From positions 3,305,127 through 3,369,126 of the forward strand of contig NC_031478.1 in NCBI RefSeq assembly GCF_000006565.2: a stretch of DNA of 64,000 nucleotides, written 5' to 3'. Each line of letters opens with the position of its first letter. The stretch's first letter is position 1. This document shows positions 1 to 9,689 of this stretch, in pieces. This stretch comes from Toxoplasma gondii ME49. Its lineage: Eukaryota; Apicomplexa; Conoidasida; Eucoccidiorida; Sarcocystidae. The position numbers and the translations under genes were made by a program. The notes beneath the pieces were generated by a model. That model saw only the letters and a program-made list of their open reading frames with translations. It had not been told where the DNA came from and did no database searches.

Positions 1-2
1 CC

Positions 3-1382
3 ACACGGCACCCGCAGGAGCCCAAGGGCGGCCCAGGGCCTCAGCCTGTGCCCGGAGAAGGACCGCCGGAGAACGTTCGTGAACCTTCGGTGTCGGATCC
101 GACGTATCCTTCTCCGGCTGCGCGAGGGCGACTCGAAACGCGCACTGGAAACGCGGTTGTCGAGACGTCCTTCACCGTTCCAGAGCTAGTTCTCTGCTGC
201 GAAGAGTACGCAGAAAAGGGTGAAGAACTGTTTCTCTCTCTCTGGGAGCGGCAAGTTGTTCGAGCTGCGTCCTCCTCTACAGCGGCTCAGCTCTCGTCCG
301 TGCTGCTCTCAGGTCGCCTGTCTCCCGGGGTTCCTGGCACTGAAGGAAGCGCAGGGCTTGGAGGCGAAGGCGAGTTGATCGCAACAGAGGGCGGCGCGTT
401 CCTCGAGCTCACAGGCCGACTGCGAGAAGCTCTTGAGATCCTGAATGCGCCCGTGATCTCTGTCGAAGAAGAAAACGAGCTCTGGCTCCTCGCTTCTGGA
501 GCCGCTGCCGCTGCCTCGCGACGCTCGCGCCCGATGGCGGCAGGCGGCCTGCCGGCCTGGGCTGACACTCCGGTTGTCACCAATCTCGTGAGGGACAGAG
601 ACGCTTCTGTGTGGGGGACTGAGGTGAGAAGGCGGAGTCACTTGGCAGGACGAAGAAGCCGAATCACAGGGATGCGTGCCTTCGAGGACCTCAGCAGTGA
701 AGCGTGTGAAGGCGGCGAGGGCGAGCAAGCCAGCGAAGAACTGCATGCGTGGGTGGAAGCCTCCGTCGCGCCTCTCTTGAACTTCTGTAGACAAGAGGCG
801 CAGCGCTTCAGCGATGCCGGGGAGACCGCCGTCTGTCTCATCAATGCGTACGCCAGCGTGCAAGAACCGCTGCGCCGCTTCCGTGTTTGTAGAAGTTATC
901 TGCGGGTGCTCGCTGAACTTTTAGATCAGCAAATGGTTAAGCTCATCGAGGTTGAGTCGGGCAAAATCCTCGCCTATCTCGGACTCGCTGACAGGCTCGA
1001 GGCTGTCCGCCGAGCTGTGGAACGAGAGAAGGGGCGGCTTGGAGTCGCGGGACCCGACGCTCTCCCCCAGGTCGGTGACGGCAAGGCGCCTCTCCAAGTT
1101 GGCACAGAACAGAGCGGAGATGCGGGGCCTGACGACGAGGTTCTTCTGCACAAGGAAGGGCTAGTGAAGTTTTTCGGCGAGTTCTACGTTGCACTGTATG
1201 GACTGAGTGCGCTGAACCTCGACTATGTCGACAGGCTGATGCATTGGCACTTGCGGTCGCATGCAAAAAAAGCCGTGCTCAACGCAGTCCTACAGGCCTA
1301 TTCGGAGATTTACAATCACGTGAGCCACTTACGAGTTGCTACTCACACCCCTGGAGATGTCGCTCTGCTTCTCGATGTGTGA
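3..1382 (+). CDS. COG6: COG6, conserved oligomeric Golgi complex subunit 6 (C-terminal exon, 5' part outside the window)
   Basis: The frame is open from the left edge to a TGA at 1380-1382, so this is the last exon (about 460 residues seen; the family is usually 600-700). COG6 belongs to lobe B of the COG tethering complex, which captures retrograde vesicles at the Golgi. The C-terminal half resembles known COG6 in order: a segment with PLLNFC, a helical stretch ending LLDQQMVKL, the GLVKFFGEFY segment, then LNLDYVDRL, and finally an A-Y-x-E-I-Y-x-x-V helix followed by THTPGDVALLL. That last motif matches the HSP-x-(Q/D)-V-x-x-LL end of the family. Acidic, Gly-rich and Ala-rich loops between the helices look like coccidian insertions. 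No intron is needed within the visible part. Identity is from remembered family features, not a search. Confidence 0.82.
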   Translation, partial: TRHPQEPKGGPGPQPVPGEGPPENVREPSVSDPTYPSPAARGRLETRTGNAVVETSFTVPELVLCCEEYAEKGEELFLSLWERQVVRAASSSTAAQLSSVLLSGRLSPGVPGTEGSAGLGGEGELIATEGGAFLELTGRLREALEILNAPVISVEEENELWLLASGAAAAASRRSRPMAAGGLPAWADTPVVTNLVRDRDASVWGTEVRRRSHLAGRRSRITGMRAFEDLSSEACEGGEGEQASEELHAWVEASVAPLLNFCRQEAQRFSDAGETAVCLINAYASVQEPLRRFRVCRSYLRVLAELLDQQMVKLIEVESGKILAYLGLADRLEAVRRAVEREKGRLGVAGPDALPQVGDGKAPLQVGTEQSGDAGPDDEVLLHKEGLVKFFGEFYVALYGLSALNLDYVDRLMHWHLRSHAKKAVLNAVLQAYSEIYNHVSHLRVATHTPGDVALLLDV

Positions 1383-4055
1383 AAAACCTGCGGACTCGAG
1401 AGGGGGTTTCGAAAAGGTCGTCGCATTGTCAGTTGGAAGCCGTAAAAAACTGAAACATACACTAGCGCTGGAACCATTCACAAGGCACCTTTCCATCGTT
1501 TTTGATCAACATTATCAGCCACGGTACTCTTTCGCAACTTTCTCCAATCTGTGCACGTGCTATGAAGGCACGAAGCAAGCAGTTGGCAACTCGTGGCTCA
1601 GCCTTTTCTGGAGAAAAAGCGTTGGCAAACCTCGTAGGCTACTCGGACAGAACGGCATCGAAGAGTCGCAAATAGCCCACACACTCTACACTGTGCGACG
1701 CGGTCCTAGTTCTGTGGTTTTCGGGGCACTCACAAGGTCACACATTTTCACCCTTCAGAATATCGGCATTCTTGCCTAAACCCGGACCTCTTTGGATGTC
1801 CGAGTGTAGTTACCCGCCAGCTTTGTCGATAGGCAGCTGCCCTCTAGATATGTGAAGAATATAAAAAACACGGCAATCCAGTCCCTGCCCTTGTCTTCAG
1901 AGGCTTCTCTTTAGAGCCTCTGGTCATCAGTTTCTACATAAACTGGGTTACTCCTTTGCAGACCGGAAGCCTCGTTACAACCAACTGCAAGTATGCCGCC
2001 CCTCAGAACATATTTGGGTGCTCATTTAACGTCGTTCTGACACTAACTGAATCATCCGCGCATCCTGGTACATTTTGCCCGTGCATGCACGTAGATGTAG
2101 AGCTCTGAAGAGAGTAGGCAACCAAATCATGGGAGCGAAATTGACGGGGGTGGTGTCTGTGGCGGAACGGGGCGTTGCCGAACCCTCCAGTCTTTAGGAT
2201 CGAGGCTTTCACAGAGGAGTCTTCTCGTTATTGTTTTCTGGGATCCACTCATCCAGCGGCTCGCAGTAGATATGGCCGAGACTGCTTCTACTGATGTTTT
2301 GACGACTGGGAGTGAACAGCTTGAGAAATGACGAAATTTCTGCTTCGGAATTATCAGCATGTCCCCACAGTGTCTGGAACACTCTGAACGAGACACCGGA
2401 GAAAAGGTGCCGATAGCGTTCGCTTCGAGCAGAATACACCGTCGTCGTCCCTTCTGGGCGGAGAGCAAGTTCGTGTTCGCGCGCCTGCCTGCAGAAATAG
2501 CAAACGGATAACCAGTACACTTCATGGTGTACCAACATAGCAGTCAAGCATTTTGACGCTATGGTTGGGGTGAACCACATCAGCGATCCGTGTCGCTAAC
2601 TTCTCGAGTTTCCGGCTCTTCTGTGTGATTCTGCCTTCCACAAAGATTCCCGGACTCCGCTGCATATAGTTGAGCTTACAAGGAAGCCACAACCTCTTTG
2701 AAATTCCGTTTTTTGTACAAACCCAGCGAAAGCATCGCCTCGAGTTTGTTTGGAGATACTTCCGTCATGCGGGAGCCTGGCATCGGTGGCGGCTGAGGCT
2801 GAGAGGGCCACCAGGCCCTCTGGTCATGGCCAAGCCACTTGCACACAACGCGCCATTCTCTGCAGGTCTGCAGGACATAAACGAAGATGAAATCGACCGC
2901 GATGAACGCCATGGAAAGACAGGGTCCAAGCCTACATTTTCCTCCGCACACACAGTGTACATGCCTAGTTTCGCGCACATGCATGCATCTGTGTAGACGG
3001 TATCCATGTGCGTTGATACGTCCGTACGAATCGACGATTGGAGGCACATCAGACGAAGTAATGTTTGCATGTCTGTAGGCACACGTGTGTGGACCCAACA
3101 GAGTTCTCCGGTGAGCGAGCATGAACTAGTAGGCTTATCCGCAGAGACGATCGTGGGTTGATAGTGTTTTGTTGGCGGTGAGCACTGTCGGGTGTCTTCG
3201 GGCGGCAGGCAAAAGAGAAAATGGTCAAATAGTTTACGACGGGTCAAAAGACGGAGTTTCTGAGCCATTTTACAAAATTGGTCTTTCGTGCCAACTCCCA
3301 GCGAGCCACGTTTCCCTTTTGTAAGTTTTCGGCAATCACTCGAAGAGGTTTTGCCTCGTTTGTACATGGCAGTTTGGTAAGGCTGGAGTTACGTAAAAAG
3401 AGGTACCTGCGAAAACTCCTTCATTTCCACTTTGTATGCAGTAGCTTCTTCAACTTGCAGTCGACCACCTTCTCTCACAAGGCTCCTACAAGAACACAGC
3501 GCTCTACAAGTAAAAATTCACGATTAGCATGCCCTCGGTTGTCGAAACCGGTGGTCAATATGCCCACTGAAGTCACAGCTTTTTAGCTGGGGTGTTTAGC
3601 GCTGTCTTTTACCGTGCATCCTTACGCGTGATTCTACTCATGTTAGCTGTTTGCTGTCAGGTGAGGATCCAGGAGTGTTCTGATTGAGACTCTCCCGTGG
3701 AAAACATAGTTCAACTCTCAACAACTATTTGACCTCAAAACGAACGACAGAGACAACATTACATTTCGCTGTGAGCACAAGAATACACTTAAAGGGACCA
3801 TCCCAAGCAGAGACCTTTGAAACTCGCACAACATTGTTGAGAAGTCGAATCACACTTGCTTCTGTTAGGCAGCGGACAAATATTGTGGTGACGGCAAGAA
3901 AACCTAAACCTGTCGCAGCTGAATAAGTATCAAGGGACTGCCTGAAATAACAAGTGAAGTACTTTCGCCTGTAAAAAATACATAGACCCACTAGCAAAGT
4001 GCATTTGACCCATAACTTTCCATCTGTTTGGCGATATGTTCTAATACGGACTGTC
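1383..4055. other. Intergenic gap between convergent genes
   Basis: This holds the COG6 3' UTR and its unlocated poly(A) site, then spacer DNA. Several ORFs of 60-200 codons exist on both strands, but none shows a recognisable domain, a convincing splice pattern or conserved-looking composition. Two TGCATGC elements occur at 2082-2088 and 2980-2986. Nothing else is supported. Confidence 0.5.
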
Positions 4056-4310
4056 TCACAAAATCCATTGCTGCTTCAAGGTAGAATCAATCCTGAAGCT
4101 GTCAATAAGTGACTCCCGTGCACGATGCTGTAGCAGACGTTGAGACTCTCCAGGATGTGCTTGCAGAACAGTTAAAATCATCTTTGTCTCTGCTTGTTGC
4201 AGCTTTCTTCCGACGGTTTCGCATGCATCTCGATGACGTCGCAGAAACTCTCTTGCTGCGCGTTGGAGACGAGTCAGCTTCACGGTTGCGGCTCGCGCTG
4301 ACTGCAGCTG
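4056..4310 (-). other. Possible 3' coding exon of the unknown minus-strand gene
   Basis: Read on the minus strand, this open stretch encodes a basic, strongly helical peptide with blocks such as LQRAAREFLRRHRDA and VGRKLQQAETKM, quite unlike random translation. AG acceptors preceded by pyrimidine-containing sequence lie around 4300-4312 on the minus strand. It sits just downstream of the 4553-7318 ORF on the same strand, so it could be that gene's last exon. In that case the final 60 or so residues of the long ORF, which look like intron read-through, would be spliced away. I could not fix the donor, so this is a suggestion only. Confidence 0.25.
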
Positions 4311-4552
4311 TATGCCAAGCAGAATCCGTAAAATATGACACCAAGGTACCTTTGCCGCGGTGTGTTTGTGCCAAAATGAACCCAGTTTCTCTAGAAAAGA
4401 ACTCCATAGAAGTACGTGAAAGAAGCATCAGGCACTACAGTGAAACAGAGAGAGACCTTCGACAGCCCCGGTACACCGAATTTGCATCTTGATAACAGTA
4501 ATTGGCCGATCAGTTTCGAGTTTCGCGCGATTCCGCGTCTCCGGGTAAGATG

Positions 4553-7318
4553 TTAAGAAAAACGTGTTTTCCAGAGTCGGTGGGAACACGAGTTGTTTGT
4601 TATGAAGATGAAATAGTGGAGGGTCAAGAGTACAAGAGGCAGATGACACCGGCTAGTGTGTGTAAGCAACGATCCAGGAAGTACCCATTTTCGACACCAG
4701 GGCGTCGCTAAAAAGGCAGCCACTCTGGATCCACTTTTGCCCCGCACTTTGTGGTATTTAAAGGGAAGCCTATGCTTCAAGAAACGACTGTTACGCGGCA
4801 GATTAGTGCTTGCGCTTACATCGATCCCCCGCAATCCCGTGACGTCAACGAACCTCGTGAGGGCTCCTTGCAGTCGAGCTCGTGTAACGAATTGCACGAC
4901 TTTCGTCAGGGTCCTGAAGGAGAAGGTTCTCCGAACAGGTCTAGATGAAATAGATCTGCTGAATCTCGCCGGGATCCAGGGTAAAACGTGGCTAGTGGGA
5001 GCGACTTCACACACCGTCGCTGCTGGCCAGAGGATACGCTCTCTTGTCGCCGAGCTCTGTTCGGGGGCGGCAGTAAGGAGCTGTAGCCAAGCAGCGCTTC
5101 GACGCCTACTGTGCGCTCGGCCCGCCAAAAAGGAAGACCGGAACAGAGAGAAACGCGTGCTGCATCTACAGGAGGGCGAACCTCGCGTACCAAAGTGAGA
5201 GGACCCTGTTGAGGAAGTCGACGGGGAGGGAGATACAGGTAGTTGACAGCGCAGTGTGACGTCAGCACTGCTGCCTCGATTGATGCCCAAAGGTGAAGAA
5301 GCGCTAGGAAAACTTGAATACGCTGAGTGAGATCCGTCCCCATCCGCCACGTTGTGGGGGAATGTTGAAGCCGTTGGGTCCGCGGGTTCTCCCATTGGCT
5401 GTGCCACTACTGGAATATCGCGAACCACACTCCGTGTTATGCGGGACCTTGTGTTCCTAAGTCTGCACGAGAGTTTTCGGTCCCTCGGTCTTGAGCCCTC
5501 GCCGTGTAGAAGGCGTGCAAGGTCCGAGTGCCGCAGATCCTTTAGTTTGGTTTGGCGAAGACACTTTACTCTCATTTGTAGCTCGATCTCCTTGGCTCGC
5601 ATATATTCCTGAGTTGTTCGCGGGTCAGTGTAGAGAGGAGCATGTTGTACAGGCACGGCACGCCGTTCTTGTTGGCGCTCAACTCGGGAAAGGTATCGCT
5701 GACAGACTCCCTTGATCCGCGGAGCAGCATACGTCAGTGAGGGCGTTTGGTGGCTGGCTCTCTGTCGGAATTTTTTGTCGTTTCTGGGTGTACGAAGTTC
5801 GCAGGCTACGCTCTGTGAAATACTCGGTTTGCTCGCGTTACTACACAAGTTTGCATCGGCGGCGGAAAGGACCCTGTGGGTGGCACCCGAAAGAACTCTA
5901 GAAGACCTGCAGCTCTTCCCGACTTCCTCTGGGGAAGAGAGTGGTAACAGAAGCGCTGGAGGCGTAGATACTTTGCGGGTGAATAGAGGAGGCACAGCGG
6001 TTCCTGGATATGTCGCACGTCTCTCTCGGCGAAAGAATTTCTGAGACAGAGGACGGGGTTTCCAAAGGTGCCAGACCTCTGATGCCTCCAGTCGTTCAGT
6101 CGGCTGGAAAGAAAACTTCGCATCTTCCGAGGATGTAAGCTCAGCGGAGGGCCACCGCTTTAGGCAGCTCTTCTCTGTCGGTCGTTCATCCTGGAAAAGA
6201 GCTTCGTTTTCGGAGAGGGTTTCCCCTTGTCCTACATCACGGCCGACGCTCCGACAGCTTTCTGGATCGGCTGCAGCAATTCCCGAGCAGTGTTCACTAT
6301 CCTTCTCGCTGTTCAGTTGCTCACTCTGCTCCACATTCGCGCAAGGTGTAGCTGGCAAGTCAGCCGCAGGCTGCTGGGTTACCTTGCCACGCCGAAAGCA
6401 ACTCTGTGTTTTCTTTCTGTGCTTCTTCTTACGGCTTCTATAAGTGTAAGACGTAATCCTGTCTTGACGCCTTGAATTAGTGCCGATTCGACCATGCACT
6501 GATCCGGGAAACACACGGCCACCCACCGGAAGGCCTTGCGTGCTCGCAAGTGTCTTTGCAGCCGTCGGAGTTATTGGCTTCATCGAAAAAACGGGGTTTC
6601 CCGCACCGTCGTCAGCACTTGGATCATCGGACAGTGCCAAGAGCAGCTCCTGCAAAAAGCGTGAAGGCTTAAAGATCCGCCTCCTCGGGTTCAGCCCGCC
6701 TGCGCTCTCAGCATCATCACCGACTTCCAACCATTCCCATAGGGTATTGCTGAGCGTCGCCGGATCGGCGCCTGGAAAATATTGAGATATCAGTTGAGCC
6801 CGTGCTTCTCGCTGCGAATTCACCGCCTCAATGGCAGTCGAGCTTCTGTGTCGGGGAGAGGCATTGGTGGGTGCTCGAGACGCATCTGCGGACGTTGGGG
6901 AACCAATGACGCACGGCGCCGGACTGCCGGTGAGGCACATGTCAAGAGTATTCGTTCCCGAAGAGCTCACTTTTTTCGCTTTGGAAGAGGAGGGTGTAGA
7001 ACCGGTGGCAGGACGCTCCCTCTCACATCCTTTATTGGAGCTATCGCCCCAGACCAGCGGGCGCACAGAAGCCGCAGGGCGTCTCGACACGCGCGATACC
7101 ATCTTAGTGTGCATTGATCGCACATTTCTGTGTAAATTAGCTGGCGGCGTGTGAAGATCCGCCTTTGTTTTTGTCAGGGATGTCCACTGTATCCTTTCCT
7201 CGGTAAGCATATTCAGTTGTGACATGCCATCCCAGTCACATTCCGAGCTCAAGGAGGTTACAAAGGGGTGCCCATGCGGGGTGCTTAGCGAGGAAAGATG
7301 GTTCTCAGGTTTCACCAT
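4553..7318 (-). CDS. Large hypothetical protein (single long ORF, 921 codons)
   Basis: An ATG at 7318 opens 921 codons without a stop, far longer than expected by chance in this DNA. I recognise no domain. The N-terminal half is Ser/Thr/Pro-rich and charged, as in many coccidian proteins. A more ordered segment around residues 175-230 has short helices (NTLWEWLEVGDD, then FLQELLLALSDD). A second basic helical block near residue 565-600 contains EYMRAKEIELQMRVKCLRQ. There is no obvious signal peptide. The last 60-70 residues are hydrophobic and Cys/His-rich with poor codon character and may be intron or 3' UTR, so the true 3' end is uncertain (see 4056-4310). The gene is convergent with COG6 and in tandem with the RRM gene. 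Function unknown. Confidence 0.6.
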   Translation of the reverse strand: MVKPENHLSSLSTPHGHPFVTSLSSECDWDGMSQLNMLTEERIQWTSLTKTKADLHTPPANLHRNVRSMHTKMVSRVSRRPAASVRPLVWGDSSNKGCERERPATGSTPSSSKAKKVSSSGTNTLDMCLTGSPAPCVIGSPTSADASRAPTNASPRHRSSTAIEAVNSQREARAQLISQYFPGADPATLSNTLWEWLEVGDDAESAGGLNPRRRIFKPSRFLQELLLALSDDPSADDGAGNPVFSMKPITPTAAKTLASTQGLPVGGRVFPGSVHGRIGTNSRRQDRITSYTYRSRKKKHRKKTQSCFRRGKVTQQPAADLPATPCANVEQSEQLNSEKDSEHCSGIAAADPESCRSVGRDVGQGETLSENEALFQDERPTEKSCLKRWPSAELTSSEDAKFSFQPTERLEASEVWHLWKPRPLSQKFFRRERRATYPGTAVPPLFTRKVSTPPALLLPLSSPEEVGKSCRSSRVLSGATHRVLSAADANLCSNASKPSISQSVACELRTPRNDKKFRQRASHQTPSLTYAAPRIKGVCQRYLSRVERQQERRAVPVQHAPLYTDPRTTQEYMRAKEIELQMRVKCLRQTKLKDLRHSDLARLLHGEGSRPRDRKLSCRLRNTRSRITRSVVRDIPVVAQPMGEPADPTASTFPHNVADGDGSHSAYSSFPSASSPLGINRGSSADVTLRCQLPVSPSPSTSSTGSSHFGTRGSPSCRCSTRFSLFRSSFLAGRAHSRRRSAAWLQLLTAAPEQSSATRERILWPAATVCEVAPTSHVLPWIPARFSRSISSRPVRRTFSFRTLTKVVQFVTRARLQGALTRFVDVTGLRGIDVSASTNLPRNSRFLKHRLPFKYHKVRGKSGSRVAAFLATPWCRKWVLPGSLLTHTSRCHLPLVLLTLHYFIFITNNSCSHRLWKTRFS

Positions 7319-8845
7319 GTCATCGCACGTGGTGGAGAGTTGCGTGCCGTTAGGCAGTCCTCCAGTCCACGCTTCTCACAAGACCGAAGGGATATTATTC
7401 GTAAAACAAGGCGGAGAAAGCGTGGTTCTTTTAATCTCCTTCAGCAGCCTCATTCTGAGTCCATTTCCACACGCCGGCGACTGATCTACTTGTTATCAAA
7501 ATACCACATACAGAGCCCCACTTCTTACAGGCAGCCGCGGGGACCCACAGAGGCAGTTGGGAGCGGGAAAAAGGTGTTGCCAAGTAACAGTTGTAAAAAG
7601 TGCTCATTCAGTATACTGACATGAAAGCCCATCAAGATCGGGAATGTATCTGCGCGAAAATCACATCATAATAGCAAACCCGCAATTTCTAGAAATGCAC
7701 GATGCAATTACCAACCGGCTCAGGTCGAAGAAGCTTCACGCATTTGTTACCCGATTCCTGGTGATGTGCACGACTTTCCTTTCCGTATCTTAAAACTTCC
7801 TTAGCAGGAAAGCAGTACAGATAAGTACCCATGATGTTCTTGCAATCAACTCAGATGCGTGAAGCAATAGTAGTTTCCACGAGCTACCACATCCTGATAC
7901 AGCCTAGAACGTCGCGCTCATTAGGGAGAATGGTAGAATGACCGTGTGTGAGCCTGAAACACACGGGATCAGCATGTTATTACCACGCACCTTTTTATGT
8001 AACGTTGACAAAATCTGTGTGACAAAGGAAGGCAAAAAAGCGATGAAATGATGGTAGCCGATGTCGCTTCTAAATTAAGGACAGGCATAGATCTCTCGCT
8101 TCTGCTCCCAGCTACTCGATGCGTGTGGGCAAATCCAGAGCGTGAAGCTGCCTTTCGTTTAGTTCCATGGATATGTGCTCAAGTCGCTGAGCAAATAGCC
8201 ATATCACGTTTACCGTCAACGTCGTGTTACCTTGTCCTCGGATTAGCTACAGTCGCTGGAAGGCACCTCGCTACGGTCTCACTGAATAACTGATGAGCGG
8301 TACGCATCTAGCTATCGTTTACATTTTAGCTGTTACCTGACCGCGTGGCACGACTCAAGCATCAGCAGAAGATTGTTACCGGCTGCGCCGCGAATAACTA
8401 CTCCCTGTCGGGGGAACTCGCTGATGCCACGCTGTACAGTCCCCCCGTATGACAGGCTACCTGATGTCGAATGCCTGCGCGGCAAAAACCAATCCTTCTG
8501 AGTCAAGAAAAGCAACTAGATTAGGCGTAATCAACCTTGGGAGCGTCTAGTAACAGTTAAGCCGCAACACCATCAGCCGTGGCGGAGAATCTGGAGTTCG
8601 AGAAGTTCAGAGGCAGGCACGATCCCACCATTTCACAGTCACGTCAAACTTTGGCAACGTGCACGTAACCATCAGTGGGCGCTTCACCAAGATGGTAAGC
8701 ATTGTCAGCAGCCTGGGCATCGCTACAAGAGAACGACTGCCACGAAGCAAGTTCTTGGAGCAGTACAAGCGACTGTTAAATCCCGGAGCCATAGGGTTGG
8801 AACCCGTGGGGCTATATCATGCTGTTTTCGGTGAAGAGAAGCAGT
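7319..8845. other. Spacer between two minus-strand genes
   Basis: About 1.5 kb containing the 5' flank of the unknown minus-strand gene and the 3' flank of the RRM gene. It is moderately AT-rich around 7620-8040. ORFs here are at most about 110 codons, and I see no domain, tRNA or repeat. Confidence 0.45.
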
Positions 8846-9689
8846 TTATCTGCTGCCTGGCTCGTCATCTGACTGCTCAGGGGAGTACTCTGAGGATTGG
8901 ACATCGCTGCTGGCGCCTTCGCCCTCGCTGGTCGCCCAGCTTTCTTTGTCGGAAGCGCCGTTAACCTTCTTTGCATCTTTTCCCTCGAGTTCCGGAGCAG
9001 GGGTCGCTTCGACTTCAGCCGCGGTTCCCTGTTCTAGCTTCTGGCGTGCGTGACTCTTCTCGTACGCGGTCTGCAGCACGCTGACAACCTCGTCCCGGTT
9101 GCTAAAGCTAACCCACGCCCATCCAGCGCTGTGTTCGCAGGCGGGGACGAACATGTGGACCTTGGCATCTCCGTGGTGGGAGAGGTTCGCTTTCAGCTGG
9201 GCCTGAAGGAAAAACAAAGTTGACCAGTGAGTCCGCGACGCTGGGAACCCGGGTTTTCAGGCAGTCGCTGTGTCGCACGAGTGCATGTACGTATCAAAGC
9301 CTTGTCAAGCCCTTATTGATCGCGCAAACGCATCGACATCATGAAGGTGGAATCGACAGAAAGGTGTTTCACTGACACATCCAGAAAACACCATGACTTC
9401 TTTTCGCTAGATTTATCCTGAGGATCAGCCGACCACGGCAAATCTACGCGTCAAGGTATAGAAGCGTCCCGGACGAACGCAAGTCCGTGTGGAGCATAGC
9501 CATGCAGGACGACGGAATTTTGAGGCATACTGTCGGTAGCCCGGACGCTTTCTTAGCTTCAAGTGGTTATTCGCTTCCTACCTCCGTGATTCCTTCCGGA
9601 ATGTTGCCAATAGTAATTCGTCCACAGGAGTCCATGCGCTCCGCGGGAATGACCGGGCGCATGGTGTATTTGCGGTCGACGCCAGCCAT
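8846..9689 (-). CDS. Small RRM-like RNA-binding protein, two exons
   Basis: The exons are 9689-9582 and 9202-8846 on the minus strand, joined in phase 0 (donor GAG|GTAGGA, acceptor TTCAG|GCC), giving 154 residues. The start is the ATG at 9689 in an AAAATGG context. The protein reads as one RNA recognition motif: a first strand RITIGNIPE (residues 24-32), a helix around 37-47, a second strand KVHMFV, then AGWAWVSF (62-69) at the RNP1 position and a helix DEVVSVLQ. The RNP2 position usually held by an aromatic residue is Thr, so binding may be non-canonical. The tail (residues 95-154) is acidic and Ser/Glu-rich. It probably binds RNA or acts as a protein-interaction RRM; the partner is unknown. 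The intron is 379 nt. The RRM call rests on motif spacing seen by eye. Confidence 0.62.
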
